Part shown: positions 36,962-46,681 of the stretch, piece after piece | Layout: every line of letters starts with the position of its first letter | Position numbering within the stretch: position 1 is the stretch's first letter | NCBI GenBank assembly: GCA_017618275.1 | Contig: JAFZUS010000003.1 | Location: 19,566-83,565 of the forward strand | DNA from: Prevotella sp. | GTDB taxonomy: Bacteria; Bacteroidota; Bacteroidia; Bacteroidales; Bacteroidaceae | DNA length: 64,000 bases | Direction of reading: 5' to 3' | Made by a program: the position numbers and the translations under genes | The notes under the pieces: model-generated | The model's database searches: none | The model's input: only the letters and a program-made list of their open reading frames with translations | Told to the model about the DNA's origin: nothing

Positions 36962-39493
36962 ATGAAAAAATGCAGATTCTTGCTTCTGTCAGTATTCTGC
37001 TTCGTGGTATTGGGCATCTGTTCACAAACCCCTGAAAAAGGAGTTTCCAAGGAACTTGCTGCTCAACGGAAAGCCAATATCAGTAACGTCAAATATGATT
37101 TGACCTTCAACATCCCTGTCGGTCAAAGAGAAAAGGTGTCTGGTTTGGCTGTCGTTTCCTTCAATCTGAGAAACAAAGCCGATGTGGTGCTTGACTTTCA
37201 GGGGAAAATCAACGGAGAAGTCTATGTCGAGAAGAAGAAGCGCAAGGTTTCTACAAAAAACGATCATATCATCGTTCCGGCAAAATTCCTAAGACCCGGA
37301 CCTGTCACACTCACGTTCATGTTTACTTCCCAGAATGATGCACTGGAACGCAATAGCGACTATCAACTCACCCGCTTTGCCACCAATAGCATCAGTTCTC
37401 TCTTCCCCTGTTTCGACCAACCTGACATCAAAGCCAAATACAACACCCAACTTAATGCACCAGAAGGATGGAAGACGATTGTCTGCGACGAAAGTAAGCC
37501 TTTGCCTCCCCATCTATATTCCTTCGTAGCAGGCAACTTTCAGGAAAAAACATCCTCCCGCGAAGGCTTTCAGATTCGGACCCTTTATCGCGAGACAGAC
37601 CCCACAAAGATACAGCAACTGGAAAAGATCATCGATGAGATGGCCGCGTCGCTGAAATGGATGGAGAGTTATACTGGCATAAAATATCCCTTCAAAGAGT
37701 GCGATCTGGTTATCATGCCCGGTTATCAGTTGGGATGTACGGACTATTTGGGGTATATCCTTTTAGACGACCAACACGTCTTCCTTCGCAACGCCCCTAC
37801 TAAGGAAGAGGAACTAAGCCGCACGGAGTTTATGGCCCATGAGGCAGCCCACCTCTGGTTTGGTAGTATGGTGAATCTGAAAAACCCGGATGAGGAATGG
37901 GCTGAGGAGATACTAACCAACTTTATGGCCTCGAAGATTACCCGCCGCCAATATGCCAAGTCAGACTATGACCTCAATTTCATCAGGACCTATCAGGCTC
38001 AGGCAATGGCAGTTGACCGTACAGAGGGCACCCACCCCATCGCCTTGCCACCCGACAAACTCGATCACACCAACATGCTCAACGACCCCATCGTCTACAA
38101 CAAATCGGCGGTTATGATGCGGATGTTGGAAGATCTCATGGGAGCGACCAATATGCAGAATGGCATCCGCACCTTCCTACGAAACAACTATCTTAAGGAA
38201 GCGTCCTGGGACGATTTGCTGACCATACTCGACAAAGAGGCTCCAGCTGCCGGAGTGCGTCAGTTCAGCGAAGTATGGGTCCGACAGAAAGGCATGCCTA
38301 TCATTCACACCACCTACAATGACGGACAACTTATCATCTCACAGACCGACCCCTTCGGGCGCGGACTCTGCTGGCGACAAAAATTCGACGTGTTTGTCAT
38401 TTTCAATTTAGGAAGTAGCCAGACCATCCATGTGGATATGCAACAACCAATCATGACATTCAGACTGAAGGAAAAACCGACTTTCATCATTCCTAACCAC
38501 GATGGACGAGGCTATGGCCAATTTACGCTCGATGACGACTATGTCACAAAACTTCCCCTCCGCCTGATTACCACTCGCAACGACCTAAACCGCTTACTAT
38601 TGCTGGAAACCATCCACAACCATTATCTGATGGGAAAGGTCAACCCCTCCTATTTCGGAGAAATCTACCGTCTGATGATGAAGGAGAAGAACCCGCTGAT
38701 TATGTCGACAGCCATCGACCATATGTTCAAGATTGCCTTCGATATGACACCCAGTCAACGCGCCACCCTTGAACTCTGCATGATGGACTTACTGGGTGAA
38801 AACAAGACTAAGGACTGCCGTCAGGCCATCATCCGCAAACTGGCCGCCAACATGACTTCTCCCGACGTGAGACGCCAGATCAGTACTATTTTAGATCAAC
38901 ATAACGAGTCAACACTCTTCGATGAGCATGACTACATGAACATGGCCTATCGCCTTGCCATGCTCCAGCCCGAATGCTGGAAAGAGATTTTAGACGCTGA
39001 GCGCAGTTGGCTGAACTCAGAGGAACTGAAGAAAGAATTCGACTTTGTGAGCCAAGCCTGCAATCCCGATGAGAATAAACGGACTGAACTCTTCAATAGT
39101 CTGCTCAAACCCCAGAACCGTCAACACGAGGCATGGGCTCTCCAGACGCTCGACCTATTGAGTGCCGACATCTACGAGCCCCAGAATCTCGACTATATCT
39201 CAACAAGTCTCTCTTCGCTCAAGGACATCCAGAAAAGCAGCAGCCTTTATTTTACCCGCGAATGGATGAAAGCCGTACTCGCCCACCACAAGAGCGTGAT
39301 AGCGAAACAGGCGGTGGAGAATTTCCTCTCGGACAATCCCAACTATCCAGACCAACTCAAAAACAATATCTTGGAGGCCGCCTGGACACTTTTGAAGCAA
39401 GAGCCTTATGTGGAAAAGGCAAAGCCTGTTATTGTCAGCAAACCGAAAACTACCAAGAAACCGGCAACAAAGAAAACAACCAAGAAGAAATAA
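36962..39493 (+). CDS. Secreted M1 family aminopeptidase
   Basis: 843 residues from the ATG at 36962, which follows a promoter; longer in-frame starts are not supported. Signal peptide at 1-21 (VFCFVVLGICSQ). The zinc site is HEAAH at 293-297 with the third ligand Glu316 (HEXXH-X18-E), as in M1 enzymes. The GxMEN exopeptidase motif is altered: LGCTDYLGYI stands at that place. The end is a Lys-rich, low-complexity tail (KPKTTKKPATKKTTKKK). It likely trims peptides in the periplasm. The missing GAMEN makes the exact activity uncertain. purL starts 23 bases downstream. Confidence 0.87.
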   Translation: MKKCRFLLLSVFCFVVLGICSQTPEKGVSKELAAQRKANISNVKYDLTFNIPVGQREKVSGLAVVSFNLRNKADVVLDFQGKINGEVYVEKKKRKVSTKNDHIIVPAKFLRPGPVTLTFMFTSQNDALERNSDYQLTRFATNSISSLFPCFDQPDIKAKYNTQLNAPEGWKTIVCDESKPLPPHLYSFVAGNFQEKTSSREGFQIRTLYRETDPTKIQQLEKIIDEMAASLKWMESYTGIKYPFKECDLVIMPGYQLGCTDYLGYILLDDQHVFLRNAPTKEEELSRTEFMAHEAAHLWFGSMVNLKNPDEEWAEEILTNFMASKITRRQYAKSDYDLNFIRTYQAQAMAVDRTEGTHPIALPPDKLDHTNMLNDPIVYNKSAVMMRMLEDLMGATNMQNGIRTFLRNNYLKEASWDDLLTILDKEAPAAGVRQFSEVWVRQKGMPIIHTTYNDGQLIISQTDPFGRGLCWRQKFDVFVIFNLGSSQTIHVDMQQPIMTFRLKEKPTFIIPNHDGRGYGQFTLDDDYVTKLPLRLITTRNDLNRLLLLETIHNHYLMGKVNPSYFGEIYRLMMKEKNPLIMSTAIDHMFKIAFDMTPSQRATLELCMMDLLGENKTKDCRQAIIRKLAANMTSPDVRRQISTILDQHNESTLFDEHDYMNMAYRLAMLQPECWKEILDAERSWLNSEELKKEFDFVSQACNPDENKRTELFNSLLKPQNRQHEAWALQTLDLLSADIYEPQNLDYISTSLSSLKDIQKSSSLYFTREWMKAVLAHHKSVIAKQAVENFLSDNPNYPDQLKNNILEAAWTLLKQEPYVEKAKPVIVSKPKTTKKPATKKTTKKK

Positions 39494-39516
39494 AAAATAA
39501 CAAATATAGAAAAGAT

Positions 39517-42500
39517 ATGATACGTTTCTTTCAGACCCCACAAAAAACCGTGATTGCCACAGAGGCCGATCACACACTGAGTGAACAGGAAATCAAGAAA
39601 TTAAGTTGGCTTTATGGTGAAGCAACACTGCTGGATGCAGACAATCTCGATGGATTCTTTATCGGTCCGCGTCGTGAAATGGTGACCCCATGGTCGACCA
39701 ATGCCGTAGAGATTACGCAGAACATGGGTATTCAAGGCATCAGCCGTATCGAGGAATATTTCCCCGTGGCGAACAAAGATGCCGAGTACGACGAGATGCT
39801 GCAACGTATGTATAACGGCATCAATCAGGACATCTTTACGATTAACATCAAACCTGAGCCCATCAAGTATGTAGATAACTTGGAGGAATACAACGAGCAG
39901 GAAGGTCTGGCTCTGAGCCCAGAGGAGATTGAGTATCTGCACGGACTGGAGAAACAGAACGGTCGTCCATTGACAGACTCTGAGATTTTCGGTTTCGCCC
40001 AGATTAACTCTGAGCACTGCCGTCATAAGATCTTCGGTGGTACCTTTATTATCGACGGCAAGGAGATGGAGTCAAGCCTCTTCGCCATGATTAAGAAGAC
40101 TACCCAGGAGAACCCCAATAAAATTCTCTCGGCATATAAGGATAATGTGGCTTTTGCACAGGGACCTGTTGTTGAGCAGTTCGCTCCGAAAGATCAGAGC
40201 ACCAGCGACTATTTCCAGATTAAGGATATAGAGAGTGTGATTTCGCTGAAGGCTGAGACGCACAACTTCCCAACGACCGTAGAGCCTTTCAACGGTGCTG
40301 CTACTGGTACGGGTGGTGAGATTCGCGACCGTATGGGTGGTGGTGTCGGCTCATGGCCAATCGCTGGTACCGCTGTTTACATGACTGCTTATCCCCGCTT
40401 GGACGAATCCGGAGAATCCGGATTATCCGGAATTTCCAGAGATTGGGAAGACATTCTGCCCGTTCGTCAGTGGTTATATCAGACGCCTCAGCAGATTCTG
40501 ACCAAGGCCTCTAACGGTGCTTCCGACTTCGGTAACAAGTTCGGTCAGCCACTGATTTGCGGTTCTGTGCTGACATTCGAGCATCAGGAAGGCAAAGAGA
40601 AATATGCTTACGATAAGGTCATTATGCTGGCCGGTGGTGTCGGTTACGGCACGAAGCGCGACTGCTTGAAGAAAGAGCCTCAGAAGGGCAATAAGGTCGT
40701 TGTTGTAGGTGGTGATAACTACCGCATCGGACTGGGTGGCGGTTCTGTATCATCTGTTGATACGGGTCGCTACAGCAACGGTATCGAGTTGAACGCCGTA
40801 CAGCGTGCCAACCCTGAGATGCAGAAGCGTGCATACAACTTGGTTCGTGCACTCTGCGAGGAGGATGTGAACCCCGTTGTTTCTATCCACGACCACGGTT
40901 CTGCCGGTCACCTGAACTGCCTGTCAGAGCTCGTTGAAGAGTGCGGTGGTGAGATTGATATGACTAAGTTGCCTATCGGTGATAAGACTCTCTCTTCTAA
41001 GGAAATCATCGCCAACGAGAGTCAGGAGCGTATGGGTCTGCTCATCGACGAGAAGCATATCGAACATGTACGCAAGATTGCTGAGCGCGAGCGTGCTCCG
41101 CTGTATGTCGTTGGTGAGACCACTGGCGATGCCCACTTCTCATTCAAGCAGGGCGACGGTGTGAAGCCTTTCGATCTCGACGTGGCTCAGATGTTCGGTC
41201 ATTCGCCCAAGACCATCATGAAGGATAATACGGTGGAGCGTCACTATGAGGATGTGACCTACACACAGGATAAGATTAACGAATACTTGGAGCGCGTGCT
41301 CCAGTTGGAGGCTGTAGCTTGTAAGGACTGGTTGACTAACAAGGTAGACCGCTCGGTAACAGGTAAGATTGCCCGTCAGCAGTGTCAGGGTGAGATTCAG
41401 TTGCCTCTGAGCGACTGTGGTGTCGTAGCCCTCGACTATCGTGGCGTGAAGGGTATTGCCACCGCTCTGGGTCACGCACCTCAGGCTGGTCTGGCTGATC
41501 CCGCTGCAGGTTCTGTACTCTCTGTTGCTGAGGCTCTGACGAATATCGTTTGGGCTCCATTGGCTGAGGGTATGGATTCGCTGAGTCTGTCGGCTAACTG
41601 GATGTGGCCTTGTCGCTCTCAGGAGGGTGAGGATGCCCGTCTGTATGCTGGTGTGAAGGCTCTCTCAGATTTCTGCTGCGATCTGCATATCAACGTACCA
41701 ACTGGTAAGGACTCACTGTCACTCTCTCAGCAGTATCCTAACGGTGAGAAGATCATCTCTCCAGGAACCGTGATCGTCAGTGCTGGTGGTGAGGTTTCTG
41801 ACATCAAGAAGGTGGTATCGCCCGTATTGGTAAACGATAAGAACGCCTCACTTTATCATATCGACTTCTCGTTCGACGAGCAGCGTCTTGGTGGTTCTGC
41901 CTTCGCCCAGAGCTTGGGTAAGGTAGGCGACGATGTTCCAACGGTTAAGAACGCAGAATACTTTGCTGACGCTTTCATGGCTGTACAGCAGATGATTGAG
42001 AAGGGTTGGATTCTGGCTGGTCACGATATCTCTGCAGGTGGTCTTATCACCACGCTGCTCGAGATGTGCTTCGCCAACCAGAAGGGCGGTATGCATATCA
42101 ACCTGCACGACATCTGCAAGGATGGCGACGTCGTAAAGACTCTGTTTGCTGAGAACCCAGGTGTTGTTATCGAGGTGAGCGACGAGCACAAGCAGGAGTT
42201 CAAGGACTTTATGGAGGAGCAGGGCGTAGGCTATGCTAAGATTGGTTATCCTGTTGAGGACAGCCGCGAAATCGTGGTTAAGGCTGGCGATAAGGATTTG
42301 ACATTCGATATCGATGCTCTTCGCGACACTTGGTACAAGACTTCTTATCTCCTCGACCGTAAGCAGAGCTTCAACGGCAAGGCTAAAGAGCGCTTCGAGA
42401 ACTACAAGAAGCAGCCTCTGGAGATGAAGTTCAATAAGGACTTCACTGGCAAACTCGCCCAATATGGCATTTCAGCCGATCGTCGCGAAAAGACTGGTGT

Positions 42501-43254
42501 AAAGGCTGCTATCATCCGTGAGAAGGGAACCAACGGTGAGCGCGAGATGGCTTACTGCTTGTATCTGGCTGGCTTCGACGTGAAGGACGTGATGATGACC
42601 GACCTGATTTCTGGTCGCGAGACCCTCGAGGACATCAACATGATTGTGTTCTGTGGTGGTTTCTCTAACTCTGACGTACTTGGTTCTGCTAAGGGTTGGG
42701 CTGGTGCCTTCCTCTTCAACCCCAAGGCGAAGGAGGCCCTCGATAAGTTCTACGCCCGCAAGGACACCCTCTCACTGGGTATCTGTAACGGTTGTCAGTT
42801 GATGGTTGAACTTGGTCTCACTGGTGCCAAGGGTGCTAAGATGTTGCACAACGACTCTCACAAGTTCGAGAGTGAGTTCATCAGCCTGAGCATTCCTCAG
42901 AACAACTCTGTGATGTTCGGCTCACTGAGCGGCAACAAGCTCGGCCTGTGGGTGGCTCACGGAGAAGGTAAGTTCTCATTGCCCGAGGCAGAGAGCGCTT
43001 ACAATGTGATTGCCAAGTACAACTACGCTGGTTATCCCGCTAATCCTAACGGCTCTGACTACAACGTAGCAGGTATCTGTTCTGCTGATGGTCGTCATCT
43101 CTGCATGATGCCTCACTTGGAGCGTGCCGTATTCCCCTGGCAGAACGCCTGGTATCCCGCTGATCGCAAGAACGACGAGGTAACGCCTTGGATCGAGGCC
43201 TTCGTAAATGCCCGCAAATGGGTGGAGAAGACCCTCCCCTCACCCTCCTTATAA
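39517..43254 (+). CDS. purL: Phosphoribosylformylglycinamidine synthase, large single-chain type
   Basis: 1245 residues. It turns FGAR, glutamine and ATP into FGAM in purine synthesis. The single-chain form has a FGAM synthase part (EINSEHCRHKIF, ETHNFPTTVEPFNGA) and a C-terminal glutaminase with Cys in LGICNGCQLM and His/Glu at the end (HLERAVFPWQ). The start at 39517 was chosen; a longer frame extends to 39133 across the end of the aminopeptidase gene and is spurious. Two oddities: an in-frame TCCGGA array at 40405-40440 encodes ESGESGLSGIS where other Bacteroidales enzymes have a short turn, and the last residues (PSPSL) are encoded by a GC-rich palindrome. Confidence 0.96.
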   Translation: MIRFFQTPQKTVIATEADHTLSEQEIKKLSWLYGEATLLDADNLDGFFIGPRREMVTPWSTNAVEITQNMGIQGISRIEEYFPVANKDAEYDEMLQRMYNGINQDIFTINIKPEPIKYVDNLEEYNEQEGLALSPEEIEYLHGLEKQNGRPLTDSEIFGFAQINSEHCRHKIFGGTFIIDGKEMESSLFAMIKKTTQENPNKILSAYKDNVAFAQGPVVEQFAPKDQSTSDYFQIKDIESVISLKAETHNFPTTVEPFNGAATGTGGEIRDRMGGGVGSWPIAGTAVYMTAYPRLDESGESGLSGISRDWEDILPVRQWLYQTPQQILTKASNGASDFGNKFGQPLICGSVLTFEHQEGKEKYAYDKVIMLAGGVGYGTKRDCLKKEPQKGNKVVVVGGDNYRIGLGGGSVSSVDTGRYSNGIELNAVQRANPEMQKRAYNLVRALCEEDVNPVVSIHDHGSAGHLNCLSELVEECGGEIDMTKLPIGDKTLSSKEIIANESQERMGLLIDEKHIEHVRKIAERERAPLYVVGETTGDAHFSFKQGDGVKPFDLDVAQMFGHSPKTIMKDNTVERHYEDVTYTQDKINEYLERVLQLEAVACKDWLTNKVDRSVTGKIARQQCQGEIQLPLSDCGVVALDYRGVKGIATALGHAPQAGLADPAAGSVLSVAEALTNIVWAPLAEGMDSLSLSANWMWPCRSQEGEDARLYAGVKALSDFCCDLHINVPTGKDSLSLSQQYPNGEKIISPGTVIVSAGGEVSDIKKVVSPVLVNDKNASLYHIDFSFDEQRLGGSAFAQSLGKVGDDVPTVKNAEYFADAFMAVQQMIEKGWILAGHDISAGGLITTLLEMCFANQKGGMHINLHDICKDGDVVKTLFAENPGVVIEVSDEHKQEFKDFMEEQGVGYAKIGYPVEDSREIVVKAGDKDLTFDIDALRDTWYKTSYLLDRKQSFNGKAKERFENYKKQPLEMKFNKDFTGKLAQYGISADRREKTGVKAAIIREKGTNGEREMAYCLYLAGFDVKDVMMTDLISGRETLEDINMIVFCGGFSNSDVLGSAKGWAGAFLFNPKAKEALDKFYARKDTLSLGICNGCQLMVELGLTGAKGAKMLHNDSHKFESEFISLSIPQNNSVMFGSLSGNKLGLWVAHGEGKFSLPEAESAYNVIAKYNYAGYPANPNGSDYNVAGICSADGRHLCMMPHLERAVFPWQNAWYPADRKNDEVTPWIEAFVNARKWVEKTLPSPSL
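40405..40440 (+). repeat. TCCGGA tandem array inside purL
   Basis: TCCGGA at 40408, 40417 and 40426 and TCCAGA at 40435, a 9-base period that keeps the reading frame. Confidence 0.7.
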
Positions 43255-43287
43255 GGGCGGGAGCAATTACCCTTAGTACAGTATTAA

Positions 43288-43926
43288 ATGACTGATAATA
43301 GCAGAGAATCCACTAATGTTACCACTCCCCTCCCTCACAGGGAGGGGCAAGGGGGTGGGTCTTATGGGACTTTCTTTACCACCTTCTTTAAGATTGGCAT
43401 TTTCACCCTCGGCGGTGGATATGCCATGATACCGTTGATAGAAGAAGAGGTGGTCAACAAGAAGCAATGGGTATCGAAGGAAGAAATGCTCGACCTGATT
43501 GCCATTGCCCAAAGTTGTCCTGGTGTCTTTGCCATCAACATCGCCACCTTCATCGGATACAAATTGCGTAAGACACGTGGTGCTATCGCCACGACCCTCG
43601 GCACTGCCCTACCCTCCTTCCTCATCATCCTCGCCATCGCCATCTTCTTCAAGCAGTTTGAGGACAATCCATACGTGGCAGCCATCTTCCGAGGCATCCG
43701 TCCGGCAGTAGTGGCGCTGATAGCCGTTCCCACCTTCCGCTTGGGACAAAGGGCGAAACTGAACTGGTTTACCATCTGGATTCCCATCGTCAGCGCACTC
43801 GCCATTTGGGCGCTGGGAGTTTCACCGATTTGGATTATCATCATAGCAGGGCTGTCAGGTTGGTTCTACGGCAGATTTGTTCAGGGAGACAAGGAGACAA
43901 GTAAACAAGAACTTCAGGACAAATGA
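43288..43926 (+). CDS. Chromate transporter, first half-size subunit
   Basis: 212 residues of the ChrA/CHR family. It has FKIGIFTLGGGYAMIPLIEEEVV, then AIAQSCPGVFAINIATFIGYK and further membrane helices. Two half-size proteins usually pair into one exporter. It overlaps its partner by 4 bases. The first 29 residues are not part of the family fold; they are encoded by a GC-rich palindrome (43327-43347) that the only available start codon forces into the protein. Actual substrate is uncertain; these families can move other anions. Confidence 0.85.
   Translation: MTDNSRESTNVTTPLPHREGQGGGSYGTFFTTFFKIGIFTLGGGYAMIPLIEEEVVNKKQWVSKEEMLDLIAIAQSCPGVFAINIATFIGYKLRKTRGAIATTLGTALPSFLIILAIAIFFKQFEDNPYVAAIFRGIRPAVVALIAVPTFRLGQRAKLNWFTIWIPIVSALAIWALGVSPIWIIIIAGLSGWFYGRFVQGDKETSKQELQDK
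43327..43347 (+). repeat. REP-like palindrome in the start of the chromate transporter gene
   Basis: CCCCTCCCT (43327-43335) pairs with AGGGAGGGG (43339-43347) around a CAC loop. A similar GC-rich palindrome lies at about 43233-43263 over the purL stop codon. Confidence 0.6.
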
Positions 43927-44498
43927 TATTTATTTCTCTATTTATAACATTCTTCGAAATCGGGCTTTTCGGGTTTGGTGGGGGTTATGGCATGCTCTCG
44001 CTGATTCAGCACAAGACGGTGGAGACACACCACTGGCTCTCCACGGTTGAGTTTACCGATATCGTTGCCATCTCGCAGATGACCCCTGGACCTATCGGCA
44101 TCAACAGTGCCACCTACTGCGGCTATACTGCCATCCATAATGCAGGTTATGGGGAGATGATGGCAATTCTCGGCTCTGCCACTGCCACCTTTGCCTTAGT
44201 GCTCCCCTCCCTCATCCTGATGATACTGATCAGCAAGATGTTCATGAAATATATGAACACCCCGTTGGTACAGTCTGTTTTTAAAGGCCTGCGCCCTGCT
44301 GTTGTCGGACTTCTCGCTGCTGCAACCCTCCTGCTCTGTAATAAGGAGAACTTCTCCACGCCCTTCGAGAACCCCTGGCAGTTCTTTATCAGTTGCGCCC
44401 TGCTCATCGCCACTGCCTTCGGTACAGGCTATCTGAAGATCAACCCCATCAAGATGATCTGTCTGGCAGGTATTGCGGGATTGCTTCTCCTATACTGA
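43923..44498 (+). CDS. Chromate transporter, second half-size subunit
   Basis: 191 residues. FFEIGLFGFGGGYGMLSLIQHKTV and VAISQMTPGPIGINSATYCGY match the CHR family. Begins 4 bases before the end of the first subunit (ATGA overlap), which points to coupled translation and a heterodimer. Several membrane helices follow. Confidence 0.86.
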   Translation: MIFISLFITFFEIGLFGFGGGYGMLSLIQHKTVETHHWLSTVEFTDIVAISQMTPGPIGINSATYCGYTAIHNAGYGEMMAILGSATATFALVLPSLILMILISKMFMKYMNTPLVQSVFKGLRPAVVGLLAAATLLLCNKENFSTPFENPWQFFISCALLIATAFGTGYLKINPIKMICLAGIAGLLLLY

Positions 44499-44520
44499 CA
44501 AAAGAATAACCTATGCTATC

Positions 44521-44814
44521 ATGAGCAACAAAGACCAGATAAAACGCATTCGCCAGATGGAACGACGACTCGTTCGTGCAACCCATGCCGTCAGACGTTT
44601 ATCGCTGGCACTCGACAATTATGAAGCCATAAAGGATGACATTGCCACACTCGACAGTTATTACGGCAGCGAGACGTGGCGACAGGACTTTGCCGACGAT
44701 GAGGCAGGCCTGTTGCCTGAGGAACTGAAGCGTGGTGTGCTCTCCGAGGATGGTATCTGGAACCTGCTCACTAACTACCGCGAACTGCAAAATCGAATCA
44801 CAACATTAAAATAG
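44521..44814 (+). CDS. DUF4298 domain protein
   Basis: 97 residues, all alpha-helical and charged (KRIRQMERRLVRATHAVRRL, YYGSETWRQDFADDEAGLLP, GVLSEDGIWNLLTNYREL). It matches the DUF4298 pattern, no known function. The start at 44521 is chosen because an earlier in-frame ATG lies in the preceding gene. It sits between the chromate transporter pair and a GH2 gene, all on the same strand, with short gaps, but no functional link is apparent. Confidence 0.75.
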   Translation: MSNKDQIKRIRQMERRLVRATHAVRRLSLALDNYEAIKDDIATLDSYYGSETWRQDFADDEAGLLPEELKRGVLSEDGIWNLLTNYRELQNRITTLK

Positions 44815-44820
44815 AAAACA

Positions 44821-46662
44821 ATGAGGAAACGCTTTACAATGATCTGTCTGGTTCTTGGGTGTATACTAAACGTATCAGCAGAAGAACTGCCCTTGATCCA
44901 GAATGTACAGGCTTATGAGAGCACGTCGCTCAACGGCGAGTGGAATTATATCGTCGACGTACAGGAAGAAGGCTATTACGACTACCGTATGAACCCCACC
45001 CCTTGGGGATTCTTCCGCAATGCCAAACCCCAGCGTCCCGAGGACCTCATCGAATACGACTTCGACAAGTCGCCCACGATGACGATTCCCTCCGACTGGA
45101 ATACGCAGGATGAACGCTTGTTCTTCTATGAGGGCACAATATGGTTCAAAAAGAGCATAGATATTAAAAAAAGTGATTACGCAACAAGTAAAGCACTTCT
45201 TTATTTCGGCGCTGTCAACTACGACTGTCGGGTTTGGGTGAACACTAAAGAGGTAGGACATCATATCGGTGGCTTTACACCCTTCAACTACGACGTCACC
45301 GATCTGCTGAAGGATGGTGAAAACACCATTATCGTGAAGGTTGACAACAAACGTCATGCAGAGGATGTACCCACGCAGATCTTCGACTGGTGGAACTATG
45401 GCGGCATCACCCGCAACGTGCTACTGGTGAAGGTGCCTACTGCCTTCTTCGGCAACGCCACAAAGCCAAGTTATATTGAGGACTACAGCCTGCAACTGAT
45501 GAAAACTGATGCCAAAGCCAAAATGCGTGAGATACTCGTCTCTGTAAAACTTAATGAGCCCCTTGAAGGTCATCTGCTCACAGTGAGTATCCCCGAACTG
45601 AAACTATCATTACCGCTCCAGACAAATGCCCAGGGGAAAGCCGAAAGCATCATCAAGATACCTGCCAAGAAACTTCAACTCTGGAGTCCCGACAACCCCA
45701 AGTGCTATCGAGTGGAAATCAAGCACTACATGACGGGCATCACCGACAGCATTGGCTTCCGCACCATCGAGACACGCGATAAGCAGATACTACTCAACGG
45801 TCAACCCATTTTCCTCAAGGGCATCTCCATCCACAATGAAAAGCCCAATGGCGGTGGACGTGCCAATTCTGTTGAAGATGCCCGTACGCTGCTCTCGTGG
45901 GCCAAGGAACTGGGCTGCAACTTCGTACGCTTGGCCCACTATCCGCACCATGAGGAGATGGTACGCGAGGCAGAGAAGATGGGCATTCTGGTGTGGTCGG
46001 AGATTCCCGTCTACTGGACCATCGCCTGGAAGAATCCCAAGACCTACGAAAACGCCCAAAACCAACTGCGCGACATGATTACCCGCGACCACAACCGCGC
46101 CAACGTCATCATCTGGAGTATTGCTAACGAGACGCCCCACTCCCCTGAGCGTGACACCTTCCTTGGCAACCTTGCCAAGTACGCCCGTAGCCTCGACGAC
46201 ACCCGACTCATCTCAATGGCAATGGAGGTAACAGGGGCTTCAAACTACGTGAACCGCCTCAACGACAATATGAACGAGTATGTCGATGTGGTAAGTTTCA
46301 ACCAGTATATCGGCTGGTATCGTGATGTGAACGATGCGCCCAAAATGAAATGGGAAATCCCCTACAACAAGCCCGTCATCGTCAGCGAGTTCGGCGGTGG
46401 TGCCAGATACGGTTATCATGGAGCCAAGAACCAACGCTGGACGGAAGAGTTCCAGGAGAACCTCTACCGTGAGAACTGCGCCATGCTCGACAAGATCGAC
46501 GGTCTGGCAGGTACCACGCCCTGGATTCTGAAGGACTTCCGCTCACCGCGTCGCGTTCTACCCGACGTGCAGGACTACTACAACCGCAAGGGTCTGTTCA
46601 GCGACAAAGGTGAGAAGAAAAAGGCATTCTACGTACTACGTGAGTGGTACGCCACAAAATAA
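44821..46662 (+). CDS. Glycoside hydrolase family 2, beta-glucuronidase-like
   Basis: 613 residues, signal peptide at 1-20. Jelly-roll sugar-binding domain (LLYFGAVNYDCRVWVNTKEVG), Ig-like domain (215-310) and a TIM barrel. Acid/base Glu437 in IIWSIANETP and nucleophile Glu523 in VIVSEFGGG. The layout is that of shorter GH2 enzymes such as beta-glucuronidase. It begins 6 bases after the DUF4298 gene. It is outside the xylan cluster and could act on glucuronides or galactosides; specificity is not readable. Confidence 0.85.
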   Translation: MRKRFTMICLVLGCILNVSAEELPLIQNVQAYESTSLNGEWNYIVDVQEEGYYDYRMNPTPWGFFRNAKPQRPEDLIEYDFDKSPTMTIPSDWNTQDERLFFYEGTIWFKKSIDIKKSDYATSKALLYFGAVNYDCRVWVNTKEVGHHIGGFTPFNYDVTDLLKDGENTIIVKVDNKRHAEDVPTQIFDWWNYGGITRNVLLVKVPTAFFGNATKPSYIEDYSLQLMKTDAKAKMREILVSVKLNEPLEGHLLTVSIPELKLSLPLQTNAQGKAESIIKIPAKKLQLWSPDNPKCYRVEIKHYMTGITDSIGFRTIETRDKQILLNGQPIFLKGISIHNEKPNGGGRANSVEDARTLLSWAKELGCNFVRLAHYPHHEEMVREAEKMGILVWSEIPVYWTIAWKNPKTYENAQNQLRDMITRDHNRANVIIWSIANETPHSPERDTFLGNLAKYARSLDDTRLISMAMEVTGASNYVNRLNDNMNEYVDVVSFNQYIGWYRDVNDAPKMKWEIPYNKPVIVSEFGGGARYGYHGAKNQRWTEEFQENLYRENCAMLDKIDGLAGTTPWILKDFRSPRRVLPDVQDYYNRKGLFSDKGEKKKAFYVLREWYATK

Positions 46663-46681
46663 CAGAAACGAACAAAACGGA

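Noticed and set aside
39133-39516. Upstream extension of purL by 128 residues
   Set aside because: It lies over the 3' end of the aminopeptidase gene, is low-complexity and unlike PurL; the ATG at 39517 gives the family N-terminus.
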